From the NCBI GenBank assembly GCA_963717375.1, contig OY970329.1:930001-994000 (forward strand): a stretch of 64,000 bases of DNA, written 5' to 3'. The notes beneath the pieces were generated by a model. The model was not told where the DNA came from. It was given only the letters and a program-made list of their open reading frames with translations, and made no database searches. The position numbers were made by a program, and so were the translations under genes. The DNA is from VRUE01 sp963717375 (lineage in GTDB: Bacteria; Actinomycetota; Thermoleophilia; Solirubrobacterales; 70-9). This document shows positions 10,582 through 18,430 of the stretch, piece by piece (position 1 is the first letter of the stretch; each line of letters opens with the position of its first letter).

Positions 10582-10935
10582 TTATGAGTCGTGCGCCTGC
10601 AGCACCGGCTCGCCGGCCTCGCCAGTGCGGATACGAATCGCTTCCTCCACCGGCAGGACGAAGATCTTGCCGTCGCCGATCTCGCCCGTACGAGCGTGCC
10701 GGAGGATCGCCTCCACCACCAGGTCCTTGTCTTTGTCCTCGACCACGACCTCCAGCTTCAGCTTCGGCCGCACGCTGACCATCAGGACCGAGCCGCGGTA
10801 GTGCTCGACCTCTCCCTTCTGGCGACCGGACCCCTTGACCTCGAGGATCGACAGCGAGGGCAGGCCCTTGTCGAGCAGCTCGATGCGGATGGGGTCGAAC
10901 GCCTCGTGGCGGATGAAGGCCTCGATCTTCTTCAT
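10582..10935 (-). CDS. P-II family nitrogen regulatory protein (Leu at position 51)
   Basis: 117 residues from ATG at 10935 (MKKIEAFIRHEAFDPIR). P-II signatures: GSGRQKG before the T-loop, ILRHARTGEIGDGKIFVLPVEEA (B-loop) and IRIRTGE. P-II trimers sense ATP/ADP and 2-oxoglutarate and control ammonium transport and nitrogen enzymes. The T-loop reads HYRGSVLMV: Tyr46 is kept but position 51, the usual uridylylation or adenylylation tyrosine, is Leu. The gene is not next to the ammonium transporter at 18431. In-frame sequence upstream of 10935 lies in the divergent promoter region and lacks P-II similarity. Confidence 0.92.
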   Translation of the reverse strand: MKKIEAFIRHEAFDPIRIELLDKGLPSLSILEVKGSGRQKGEVEHYRGSVLMVSVRPKLKLEVVVEDKDKDLVVEAILRHARTGEIGDGKIFVLPVEEAIRIRTGEAGEPVLQAHDS

Positions 10936-11032
10936 CGGCTCGATCTTCCAACGAAATCCGCCGGCGCTCATTAGACAGGTGGAGAAGATCCGCCCCCCGT
11001 ATTTCTCGCGAGTGGCAATAAGGTCCGCCGCC

Positions 11033-11704
11033 ATGCCCAGGTGGCTTCGACCGACTGCCGCAACCGCGACCGAGGCCATCCTCGTCGGCGATCCGGGCCG
11101 AGCCCTGCTGCTGGCCCAGGAGTTGCTCGAAGAACCGAAGATGAGCAATCACGCGCGGGGGCTATGGGGTTACTCGGGCCAGACCCCGGCGGGTGACGCG
11201 CTGACGATTCAGGCGACCGGGATCGGCGGGCCCAGCGCGGCGCTCGTGCTCGATGACCTCGCCGAGTTGGGCGTGCGACGGGTCGTGCGAGTTGGAACCT
11301 GCGTCGGATCCGAGGATTGCTCGCTCGGCGAGATGGTGCTTGTAAGTAGTGCGATCGCCGCTGGGGGCAGCGCCACTTCGCTCGGGATAGCGGTGGGCGA
11401 GACCGTGGCCCCCGACGCGGACCTGACCGAGCGAGTTCGCCGAGCGCTCGACGGTGACGGCCGGGCGGCGTCGATCGCGAGCGTCGACTCCCATCCCGAT
11501 CAGCGGGCGCTGCGGTCCGGTGTCGCCGCGGCCGACATGCAGACAGCGCCGCTGCTTGCCGGGGCCCGCTCGCTCGGAATCGCGGCCGCCGCAGTACTGA
11601 TCGTCACCGAAAAAGCCGGCGGCGATACATGCCTTGAGAAGGAGGCGCTCGAGGTGGCCGAGAAGCGTGCCGGACGAGCGGCTTCTACTGCAGTCTCAGC
11701 CTAA
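11033..11704 (+). CDS. Nucleoside phosphorylase family protein (PNP/UDP phosphorylase fold)
   Basis: 223 residues from ATG at 11033. AILVGDPGRALLLAQELLEEP matches the phosphate-binding opening of the PNP/uridine phosphorylase superfamily. IQATGIGGPSAALVLDDLAELGVRRVVRVGTCVG is the central motif. Members cleave purine or uridine nucleosides with phosphate. The base-specificity region near DMQTAPLLAGARSLGI has Met-Gln-Thr, where hexameric PNPs have MEAAAL-type motifs, so the substrate cannot be named. It diverges from the P-II gene across a 97-base region. Confidence 0.82.
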   Translation: MPRWLRPTAATATEAILVGDPGRALLLAQELLEEPKMSNHARGLWGYSGQTPAGDALTIQATGIGGPSAALVLDDLAELGVRRVVRVGTCVGSEDCSLGEMVLVSSAIAAGGSATSLGIAVGETVAPDADLTERVRRALDGDGRAASIASVDSHPDQRALRSGVAAADMQTAPLLAGARSLGIAAAAVLIVTEKAGGDTCLEKEALEVAEKRAGRAASTAVSA

Positions 11705-11713
11705 AGTCGAGGG

Positions 11714-12046
11714 TTAGTCTTCGGCTTTGGCGCGCTTTTCGGCGGCCAGGGTGCGGCGAATCTCACCAAGATCGCGAGCAGCGCGGTCGACCTGGTCCTC
11801 GACCTCTTCCAGTCGCTGCGAAAGCGAGCGCAAACGACGCTCGAGCCGTTCGACGTCTCCGGCCGAGGGCAGGTTGAGGGCACTCATCGCCGCGTGCTGA
11901 GCCTCGACCGCCTTCTCGCGCGCGCCAAAAGCCGCCGAAACGGCGTTCTCGAGCACCTGGCTGTCGAGCAGCGCCTGGGCGAACTCGCCGATCGCCTGCT
12001 CGCTGCGAGCCCGCAGACCGTCCGGATCGTCGTACTCGGCGTTCAT
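11714..12046 (-). CDS. Small coiled-coil protein, phasin-like
   Basis: 110 residues, mostly helical. The C-terminal half (LPSAGDVERLERRLRSLSQRLEEVEDQVDRAARDL) is a heptad coiled coil, and the N-terminal part (IGEFAQALLDSQVLENAVSAAF) is amphipathic. The LPSAGDVERLERRL segment resembles that in polyhydroxyalkanoate granule-associated and phasin-like proteins. No polyhydroxyalkanoate genes are in the window, so this is only a resemblance. It is convergent with the nucleoside phosphorylase gene, 9 bases away. Confidence 0.65.
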   Translation of the reverse strand: MNAEYDDPDGLRARSEQAIGEFAQALLDSQVLENAVSAAFGAREKAVEAQHAAMSALNLPSAGDVERLERRLRSLSQRLEEVEDQVDRAARDLGEIRRTLAAEKRAKAED

Positions 12047-12140
12047 CGGTAAATCGACCTCATTGACAGCAGCTTAACCGGCGCATCCGGCTCGCCTGAG
12101 ATCCTCCCGTTTCGCCGGCATGAGACAGACGTTGATTAAG

Positions 12141-12215
12141 GGCTTGTTGGGGGCAGCGACAAGCCGTTGCACAGGCTTGAGCAAGCCAGTAGCTTGGGCG
12201 AGCCTGTTGCACAGG
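12141..12215. promoter_or_regulatory. Repeat-rich leader upstream of the peptidoglycan hydrolase gene
   Basis: GTTGCACAGG occurs twice (12166-12175 and 12206-12215), 40 bases apart. Between the copies lies a perfect palindrome GGCTTGAGCAAGCC (12174-12187) followed by the related AGCTTGGGCGAGCC (12191-12204). A further GGCTTG/CAAGCC pair (12141-12146 and 12160-12165) can form an alternative stem. The layout suits cooperative protein sites or an RNA with competing hairpins. The c-di-AMP (ydaO) riboswitch consensus often found before such genes was not seen. Confidence 0.45.
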
Positions 12216-12271
12216 GAGAAGGCAGAATTGGGCAACACATTCTGGGACCGCGGGGATAGAGGCGCCGTCGT

Positions 12272-14596
12272 ATGAGAAACAAGCTTGCACTGACCATAGC
12301 TCTGGCCAGCTTCGGCGTCGTCACGGCGTTCGGGGTCGGCTTCGCCGGCGCCGAAAACGTCACGACCACTGAATCGCTGGAAGCGGTTGCCCCCCTCTCG
12401 TCTGCGCCGGCAGAACCGGCCGTGGCCCCACCGGCCTGCTCAAACGAACTCGACGACGACCACGACGGCCTGGTCGATAGCGAAGATCCCGACTGCGCCT
12501 CGCCCACCGATACCAGCGAGGAACCGGAACAGCCGGCGGCGGGCACGACCATCGAAGCTCAGCAGCCGCAGAGCGCACCCACCCCGACACCCTCTAGCGG
12601 GGTCACCGCGGGCACGACTATTGATGGTGGCAAGGTCAGCGGTGGCGTCAGCCACAACAAGAGCATCGGCGACGCGAGCGGTGGCGGCGGAAATACCGGC
12701 GGTAGCAGCGTCGCCCCGAGTGCAACGGCTGGCGTTCAGCCGGCGCCCGAAAACTCCAGCGGCGGCTCTTCCCCGTCGTTTACCGATGGCGGCTCGCCGA
12801 CCACCGCCAACCCGACCGCGACGATCGCGCCCTTCGGGCCGGCGCCGATCGGCGTCCCCAACTTCGTCATCGACTCCTTCGAGATCCCGCCCTTCCTGCT
12901 GCCGATCTACCAGGCCTGCGGGACCGAGTACGGGATCCCCTGGGAGGTGCTCGCCTCGATCAACAAGATCGAGACCGGCTTCGGCACCAACCTCAACGTC
13001 TCCAGCGCCGGGGCGGTCGGCTGGATGCAGTTCCTCCCCTCCAGTTGGGAAGCCTACGGCGTCGATGCCAACGGGGACGGTCGCAAGGATCCTTACAACC
13101 CGGTCGACGCGATCTGCGCGGCGGCCCACTACCTCAAGCTCTCCGGCGGCACCAGCGATCTCTACAACGCGATCCTCTCTTACAACCACGCCGACTGGTA
13201 CGTCGAAGAGGTCCTGCTCTACGCGCGGGCCTACGGCAAGCTTCCCTCCGATCTGGTCGGCTCGCTCACTGGGCTGACCGAGGGGGCTCATTTCCCGGTT
13301 GCCGCGAACGCCAGCTACGCCGATGACATCTCCACCCGCGAGGCGTTGAAGCGGGCCAGGCCAGGCACAGCCGATGCCTACGGCAACGCCGCCGACGTGA
13401 TCGCCTCCTCGCCAACGCGACGCGGGATCAACATCTTCTCCAGCGAGAGCGCACCGGTCGTAGCCGTCAACGACGGCGTGATCGAGAAGATGGGGAACTC
13501 CCCCAAGCTCGGCCGCTACGTCGTTCTTCAGGACGCCTACGGCAACCGCTTCACCTACGCCCAGCTGGGACAGATCGTCCGCGAGCACCGCACCGTGGTG
13601 ATGCCAAGCGGCAAGGAGAGGCGCGTCCCGATCGACAGCCAGAACCTCCGCCCCCGCCTGCGCGCACTGCCGAACCGAGCCGACCGCGAGCAGGCCGGAG
13701 CGGAAGACGCCGCCACCGAAGCAACCACGATCGAAGGGGATGGAACCCTCAAGGTCGGGTCGAAGGTTATTGCCGGCACGGTCTTGGCCCGAGTCGGCGG
13801 CGCCGAAGGCGGTGTCGACCCACACATCAACTTCTCGATCCGACCGGCCGGTCGCGGCGCGCCCCGGATCGACCCGAAGCCGATCCTCGATGGCTGGAAG
13901 CTGCTCGAGGCAACCGCGATCTATCGCGCCAAGGGCAAGAACCCCTTCGCCGACGACCTCAGCGGCGCCGGCGTCCTGCTGCTCTCCAAGGAGGACCTGG
14001 AGCAACGCGTCCTGGCGGACGAAAACCTCTCGATCTACGAATGCGGCCGCGAAGACATCGCCACCGGCCAGATTGACCGGCGCGTCCTGGCAATGCTCGA
14101 GTACCTGGTCTCGAAAGGCTTCAAATTGACGATCACCGCGCTCAAGTGCGGCCATAGCCTGATGACCACTTCCGGCAATGTCTCCGAGCACAGCACTGGC
14201 GACGCGGTCGACATCGCGGTGATCAACGGAGTCGTGGTCACCGGCCACCAGGGACCGGGGACGCCCACCGACGAACTGATCAAAACGGTGCTGCAACTGC
14301 AGGGCACGATGCATCCTCATCAGGTGATCTCGCTCGAGGACCTGCCGGGCGAAACCAGCTTCGCCCTTCCCGATCACTATGACCACGTCCACGTCGGCTA
14401 TCACCCGCTGAGCGGACCGTTCGACCAGCAGTTCGAAGCACTGCTGAAGCCCGACCAATGGCAGCGACTGACCGACCAACTGGGCAAGATCGAAAACCCG
14501 GACGTGCCAACCGCACCGTCGAAGTACGCCTTGCCCGACGACCTCGGCAAGCAGGGCAAGAGTGGTGGCACCACTCAGCCCGGCGGCGAAGACTGA
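12272..14596 (+). CDS. Secreted lytic transglycosylase with degenerate M23 and M15-like peptidase domains
   Basis: 774 residues. A signal peptide (about 1-27) leads to a short Cys-flanked Asp-rich segment (CSNELDDDHDGLVD ... DPDC, 56-75) and a Ser/Gly/Pro-rich linker to about 195. Residues 205-325 are a lytic transglycosylase with likely catalytic Glu234 (KIETGFG) and the GWMQFLPSSW motif. Residues 380-540 resemble an M23/LytM fold, but the usual first His/Asp zinc motif is lost and the HxH motif reads HIN (518-520). Residues 590-712 are M15-like with SEHSTGDAVDI (His640, Asp647) and DHVHVG (His705/His707). It probably remodels peptidoglycan outside the membrane. Confidence 0.88.
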   Translation: MRNKLALTIALASFGVVTAFGVGFAGAENVTTTESLEAVAPLSSAPAEPAVAPPACSNELDDDHDGLVDSEDPDCASPTDTSEEPEQPAAGTTIEAQQPQSAPTPTPSSGVTAGTTIDGGKVSGGVSHNKSIGDASGGGGNTGGSSVAPSATAGVQPAPENSSGGSSPSFTDGGSPTTANPTATIAPFGPAPIGVPNFVIDSFEIPPFLLPIYQACGTEYGIPWEVLASINKIETGFGTNLNVSSAGAVGWMQFLPSSWEAYGVDANGDGRKDPYNPVDAICAAAHYLKLSGGTSDLYNAILSYNHADWYVEEVLLYARAYGKLPSDLVGSLTGLTEGAHFPVAANASYADDISTREALKRARPGTADAYGNAADVIASSPTRRGINIFSSESAPVVAVNDGVIEKMGNSPKLGRYVVLQDAYGNRFTYAQLGQIVREHRTVVMPSGKERRVPIDSQNLRPRLRALPNRADREQAGAEDAATEATTIEGDGTLKVGSKVIAGTVLARVGGAEGGVDPHINFSIRPAGRGAPRIDPKPILDGWKLLEATAIYRAKGKNPFADDLSGAGVLLLSKEDLEQRVLADENLSIYECGREDIATGQIDRRVLAMLEYLVSKGFKLTITALKCGHSLMTTSGNVSEHSTGDAVDIAVINGVVVTGHQGPGTPTDELIKTVLQLQGTMHPHQVISLEDLPGETSFALPDHYDHVHVGYHPLSGPFDQQFEALLKPDQWQRLTDQLGKIENPDVPTAPSKYALPDDLGKQGKSGGTTQPGGED

Positions 14597-14618
14597 CTTT
14601 TCGAGCAGAATTGGGTCG

Positions 14619-15488
14619 TTGACCCGTCTCTTCGGATTCGCCCAGTTCGAGTTCGCCGGCACGCTGGCCGTCGGCGACGGTCGCTACATGGTCCGCGACG
14701 GCAGCAGCGAGCGGGTGCTCGTGCTTGAAACGCTCGGCGCCCCCCCGCCGGCGAGGCGCAGGCGCAGGCGCTCGCGGGACGCGGAGGCGGGTGCTGCCCC
14801 GGCAAGCCTGCCGCTGACCCGGGCAACGGCGGTGCGCGCGTCCGAGCCGTTCGACGCGGAGGAGGAGGCGACACGCTGGCTGGAGCAGGCGAGCGCCGAC
14901 GAGGAGGCGATCGACGGGCTCGTTGCCGAGGGCATCGGCCTGCTCAACCGGGCGCTCCACGCCCACGCGATCGCGAGCGGCGATCCTCACGTCCAGGCGC
15001 TGACCCCACGCCGGGCGGTCGCCGTGAGGCTCGGCTACGGCAGCGGCGAGGAGGTTGCCAGTGGCGAATTCAGCGCCGCGCGCGAAGTCGACACCCAGGC
15101 CGGCCCCGCCACCCGGCGCCAACAGCGCGCCGAGGAGTTGCGCCCACAAGAGCGGCTGGCGGCCGTGCTGGGAGGTCGAGAGCGCCTCAACACCTGCGAG
15201 ACGCTGCTGCTGCGCGCTAGGGCCGACCTCGATGCCGGCCGCAACCGCGAGGCGGCCCTGCAGCTGCGGGTCGGCCTTGAGGCACTCCTAGTTGAGTTGC
15301 GCGGCGCCCTTTCGGACTCCGACCACGAGGACGACATGGCGACGATCGAGGGGAACCGTCACGACGTCGGCGCCCTCGCCAACGCGGCCCTGCAAGGAGA
15401 CCTCAACGCGACGCAACTTCAGCAGGTCCGCGACATACAAGCTCTTTGTGAGCGCGTTCTTCGCCGCCGCCGAGTCCTCAGCGCCTGA
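14619..15488 (+). CDS. Conserved hypothetical protein
   Basis: Function not recognised. About 289 residues from a possible TTG at 14619 (LTRLFGFAQFEFAGTLAVGDGRYMV). A GTG at 14562 would add 19 residues and overlap the preceding gene by 35 bases. The N-terminal 50 residues look like a small beta domain, followed by an arginine-rich stretch (PARRRRRRSRD) and an Ala/Glu-rich helical region with a clear amphipathic helix (LQLRVGLEALLVELRGALSD). No signal peptide, membrane span or catalytic motif is evident. Codon use matches the neighbours, so it is likely a native gene. Confidence 0.65.
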   Translation: MTRLFGFAQFEFAGTLAVGDGRYMVRDGSSERVLVLETLGAPPPARRRRRRSRDAEAGAAPASLPLTRATAVRASEPFDAEEEATRWLEQASADEEAIDGLVAEGIGLLNRALHAHAIASGDPHVQALTPRRAVAVRLGYGSGEEVASGEFSAAREVDTQAGPATRRQQRAEELRPQERLAAVLGGRERLNTCETLLLRARADLDAGRNREAALQLRVGLEALLVELRGALSDSDHEDDMATIEGNRHDVGALANAALQGDLNATQLQQVRDIQALCERVLRRRRVLSA

Positions 15489-15500
15489 GCATCATCCGAC

Positions 15501-16169
15501 TCAGAGCGAGAGCTGACGAGCGACGATCCCGTCAAGCAGGGACTCAGCAATGTGGTGAGCCTCGGCTAGGTCGATCCCCTCAAGCGAGGGCACGCCGATC
15601 ACGGTCAGCCCCGCTGCCCGTGCCGCGGCAACACCGGTGGGCGAGTCCTCGAGCGCGACCACCGAGGGGCCGGCCTCGACGCCAAGTCGCCGGCAGGCCT
15701 CCAGGTAGGGGTCCGGCGCCGGCTTTGGCGCCGCCACTTCGTGGGCGCTGAGCACAACGTCGAAGTCGTCGACAAAGCCAACGATCTCCAACGAACGGCG
15801 CACGAAGGCGAGCGGTGAATTGGAGACCAGGCCAATCGGGGTGCCACGCTGATTGAGCTGGTGCAGCAGCTCGCGCGCGCCCACCATCGCCTCCACCCCG
15901 TGCTCGAGCTCGGCGACGACCAGCTCGTTGAGCTCCTCCATCAGCTCCGCTCCCCGCCCTGGCTCGCCCAGGCGCCGCTCGAGGATTCCACCCGCGATCT
16001 CGGCCGAGGTTCCGACCAGCTCGCGCTTGTGAGCGGGCGTGAAGTCGATCCGCCGCCGCTCGAACAGATCTCGCTCAGCTCGGGTCCAAACAGACTCCGT
16101 ATCGAGCAAGAGGCCGTCGTTGTCGAAGATGACAGCGGCGGGCAGGGGCATCTCCATTGCCCTGAGCAT
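15501..16169 (-). CDS. HAD-superfamily hydrolase, beta-phosphoglucomutase-like
   Basis: 222 residues with all HAD motifs. Motif I VIFDNDGLLLDTE carries nucleophile and acid/base Asp, motif II is GLVSNSPL, motif III is the Lys in APKPAPDPYLEACRRLGV, and motif IV is VALEDSPTGVAAARAAG. The helical cap between motifs I and II is the subclass I type of sugar-phosphate phosphatases and mutases. A phosphatase acting on a small phosphorylated sugar is likely; the substrate is unknown. Three nearby ATG codons (16169, 16157, 16151) could each be the start. The next gene diverges after 11 bases. Confidence 0.88.
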   Translation of the reverse strand: MLRAMEMPLPAAVIFDNDGLLLDTESVWTRAERDLFERRRIDFTPAHKRELVGTSAEIAGGILERRLGEPGRGAELMEELNELVVAELEHGVEAMVGARELLHQLNQRGTPIGLVSNSPLAFVRRSLEIVGFVDDFDVVLSAHEVAAPKPAPDPYLEACRRLGVEAGPSVVALEDSPTGVAAARAAGLTVIGVPSLEGIDLAEAHHIAESLLDGIVARQLSL

Positions 16170-16180
16170 ATGGTTGTTTC

Positions 16181-16645
16181 ATGCCCTTCCACGTCGAGGT
16201 CAGATCGCCCCTCCACCATGCCCGGGTCTTCAACATCGGCGACGCTGAGTTGCAGCAGATCCTCAAGCCGTGGATCGCCGGCCAGATCTTCGAATTCGGC
16301 GAACAGGAGTGGGAACCGCGCGAGAGCAAGCTGACGATCCTCGAGGGCAAGACCTTGAAAGGGCCCGATCTGGCCTTCGGCCAAGGCTGGTCGAACGCGT
16401 CGAGATCGGCCGAGGACGTGACCCAGCGGATGGTCGAGGCGGAGGAGATCCGCGCACCGTTGGTCCCAGTCGTCGCGGTTGAGGGCGACTCAGTCGAGGG
16501 CGCAACGGCCGCCATGGCTTCTGGCGGCAGTCGAGTGGCGCTCGAGTGGTCCGAGGCGCGGGCTCGGATCGACGGCCGCGACCCCGCGGTCGCGGCCGTG
16601 ATCCTCGTGCTCAGGCCGTCTGGGCCTGAGCCGAACCGAAGCTGA
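16181..16645 (+). CDS. Conserved hypothetical protein
   Basis: Function not recognised. 154 residues, soluble, no signal peptide. It begins MPFHVEVRSPLHHARVFNIG and contains a beta-rich N-terminal half (QIFEFGEQEWEPRESKLTILEG) followed by QGWSNASRSAEDVT and an Ala/Val-rich C-terminal region. Divergent from the HAD gene, and its last 35 bases overlap the end of the universal stress gene on the other strand. Length and codon use support a real gene. Confidence 0.65.
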   Translation: MPFHVEVRSPLHHARVFNIGDAELQQILKPWIAGQIFEFGEQEWEPRESKLTILEGKTLKGPDLAFGQGWSNASRSAEDVTQRMVEAEEIRAPLVPVVAVEGDSVEGATAAMASGGSRVALEWSEARARIDGRDPAVAAVILVLRPSGPEPNRS

Positions 16646-17288
16646 GCGCAACCCCGCGCGGCACCACCAGCACCGGCTGGGTCGCCGTCTCGATTACGTA
16701 ATCGCTGGCGGCGCTGAGGGTGACTTTGCCCGTTGGCGACTCGGGCCGCGAGCCAACCACGAGGAGGTCAACCGGGCCACCGCCGGGCTCACCAACCTGA
16801 GCGCCGAGCGCCGAAGCGAGACTGCGGCCGGTCTCCGCGGCCGCCTGGTCACCCTCGTCGATGATGCCGACGGTGTTGACGCTGACCGAGGGGCGCGAGC
16901 GCAAGTCGGCGGGCGCGATGGCGATCGCCGCCGGGCCGCCAAGCAACAGCTTGTGGGCGGGGATGCCCGGCTTCACCGTTCCCGGCGCCGTGCGGTACTC
17001 GGAGCCGAAAACGATCACATCGGCGTTTTCGGCCTCGGCCAACTCGGCCAGGCCGACGCTGGTCCCAGCGTTGACGACGACGTGGCGTGGCATATCGGGC
17101 GCCCCGACCGAGGCGGCCCCGCGAGCCAACAGCTCCTCGGCATCTTTCTCTTCCAGCGCCCCGCCCTGGGAGTGGCGGACGTAAGCGAGCGAAAGCTCAG
17201 CGCCTGAGTAAGCGAGCAGACGGCCCAGGGCGAGCGCGTCGCGGTCGTTGTCGGTGTCGTCGTAGGAAACGATGATCTTCAGGCTCAT
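16611..17288 (-). CDS. Universal stress protein, tandem domain
   Basis: 225 residues with two UspA-like halves. The first begins KIIVSYDDTDNDRDALALGRLL, includes ADVIVFGSEYRTAPGTVKPG and ends PAAIAIAP. The second begins SVNTVGIIDEGDQAAAE and ends VDLLVVGSRPESPTGKVTLSAASDYVIETATQPVLVVP. Such proteins bind nucleotides and are induced by stress. The G-x2-G-x9-G-S/T nucleotide motif is only loosely kept, so ATP binding is uncertain. The C-terminus overlaps the neighbouring convergent gene by 35 bases. Confidence 0.85.
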   Translation of the reverse strand: MSLKIIVSYDDTDNDRDALALGRLLAYSGAELSLAYVRHSQGGALEEKDAEELLARGAASVGAPDMPRHVVVNAGTSVGLAELAEAENADVIVFGSEYRTAPGTVKPGIPAHKLLLGGPAAIAIAPADLRSRPSVSVNTVGIIDEGDQAAAETGRSLASALGAQVGEPGGGPVDLLVVGSRPESPTGKVTLSAASDYVIETATQPVLVVPRGVALSFGSAQAQTA

Positions 17289-17391
17289 TTGGGGCCTCCT
17301 TGAAATCGGTTTCGAAGTTCGAGCGCGATAGTGGCACCTCGGACGGCATTAGTACAACTGCTATTGCCGATGTTTAAAATCAGTTTTACTT
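17289..17391. promoter_or_regulatory. Divergent promoter region between universal stress and LysR genes
   Basis: A 103-base gap noticeably more A/T-rich than its surroundings. GATGTTTAAAATCAG lies 10-25 bases before the LysR start, and AAATCGGTTTCGAA is near the universal stress start. LysR regulators usually bind T-N11-A sites in such divergent regions, but no single site stands out. GGGGCCTCC next to 17289 supplies the minus-strand ribosome site (GGAGG). Confidence 0.45.
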
Positions 17392-18309
17392 ATGCTCAAT
17401 TCGTCCCGTTTGCAGGTCTTCCGCGAAGTGGTTGCCCACGGCTCCTTTTCAGCGGCCGCCGACGCCTTGTCCTATTCCCAGTCAGCGGTCTCACAGGCGA
17501 TCGCCACCCTGGAGGGCGAAATCGGCGCTTCGCTGATCGAGCGCAACCGCGGCGGAGTTCGCCCGACCGCAGCGGGGGCGGCGCTTTCCAGGCACGCCGA
17601 CGGGATCCTGGCGAGCATGGAGACCGCGGAGGCCGAGATCGAGGCGATCGCGGCCGGCCGCGGCGGACGGCTGCGAACGGCGTCCTTCCCCACCGCGGGC
17701 GCGACGCTGATGCCGCAGGCGATCGCCGGCTTTCGCGCTTCGCACCCGGGCGTCGAGATCAGCCTCGCCGAGGGCGAGCCGGAGGAGATCGCTCCGAGGG
17801 TGCGGGCGGGAGAGTTCGACCTGGTGACGCTGTTCGAGTTCGAGGGGGTCGGCGAGAGGCTCAGCAAGGGGATCAAGCGCTTCGAACTGCTCGACGACCC
17901 TCTCCACCTGGCCCTGCGCCACGACCACCCGCTTGCCCGCCGTAAGCGGGTGGCGCTCGAGGACCTGCGCGACGAGTCCTGGGTGCAGACCTCGGCCAAC
18001 AGCGCTTGCGCCCGCCATGTGGTGCGCTCCTGCCACGCGGCGGGGTTCGAGCCGAGCGTCTCCTTCGAGAGCGACGATTATCAGACCGTGCAGGGCCTGG
18101 TCGCAGCAGGAGTCGGGGTCGCCCTGATTCCTCAGCTCGCGCTCTCGACGGTCCGGCCGGACATCCGCGTCCGCGCCCTGCACCCCGGGAGCCCCGTGCG
18201 CAAGGTCTTCGCCGCGACCCCGCGCGGCGCCGCGGTGACGCCGGCGGTGGCAACCATGCTCGGCGTCTTGCGCGAGGCCTCCCAGGCCCAGCGCCAGGGC
18301 GCGACCTGA
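17392..18309 (+). CDS. LysR-family transcriptional regulator
   Basis: 305 residues. The N-terminal winged helix (residues 1-60, SRLQVFREVVAHGSFSAAADALSYSQSAVSQAIATLE) is an excellent LysR match. A periplasmic-binding-type effector domain follows from about 90 (LRTASFPTAGATLMPQAIAGF ... GVEISLAEGEPEEI). The ligand is unknown. Divergence from the universal stress gene suggests it may regulate that gene or itself. A strong hairpin follows the stop. Confidence 0.93.
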   Translation: MLNSSRLQVFREVVAHGSFSAAADALSYSQSAVSQAIATLEGEIGASLIERNRGGVRPTAAGAALSRHADGILASMETAEAEIEAIAAGRGGRLRTASFPTAGATLMPQAIAGFRASHPGVEISLAEGEPEEIAPRVRAGEFDLVTLFEFEGVGERLSKGIKRFELLDDPLHLALRHDHPLARRKRVALEDLRDESWVQTSANSACARHVVRSCHAAGFEPSVSFESDDYQTVQGLVAAGVGVALIPQLALSTVRPDIRVRALHPGSPVRKVFAATPRGAAVTPAVATMLGVLREASQAQRQGAT

Positions 18310-18334
18310 GCGATCGCGCCCTGGACGGGGCCTC

Positions 18335-18377
18335 ACACGGAAACCGCCCCCGAGGAGAGGCGGGGGCGGTTCCGTGT
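18335..18377 (+). terminator. Strong GC-rich hairpin after the LysR gene
   Basis: ACACGGAAACCGCCCCCG (18335-18352) pairs with CGGGGGCGGTTCCGTGT (18361-18377) with one bulged A and an 8-base loop. There is no T run on the plus strand, so it may act as a weak or bidirectional terminator between the convergent LysR and ammonium transporter genes. Confidence 0.6.
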
Positions 18378-18386
18378 CTGTGGTGT

Positions 18387-18416
18387 GCCGAGCCCGAGGG
18401 GGAGAGCAGGCTCGGC
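18387..18416 (+). terminator. Second hairpin between LysR and ammonium transporter genes
   Basis: GCCGAGCC (18387-18394) pairs with GGCTCGGC (18409-18416) and is followed by TTTA. It is tandem with the hairpin at 18335 and 14 bases from the transporter stop, so it may serve both convergent transcripts. Confidence 0.5.
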
Positions 18417-18430
18417 TTTAAGGGCCCCGG

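Noticed and set aside
12047..12271. c-di-AMP (ydaO) riboswitch before the wall hydrolase
   Set aside because: Looked for the conserved GGGGA-type and pseudoknot blocks of that riboswitch; not found, only unrelated repeats.
12440..14662. 740-codon minus-strand open frame
   Set aside because: Antisense shadow of the wall-hydrolase gene; GC-rich third positions keep it open but it has no domain or start context.
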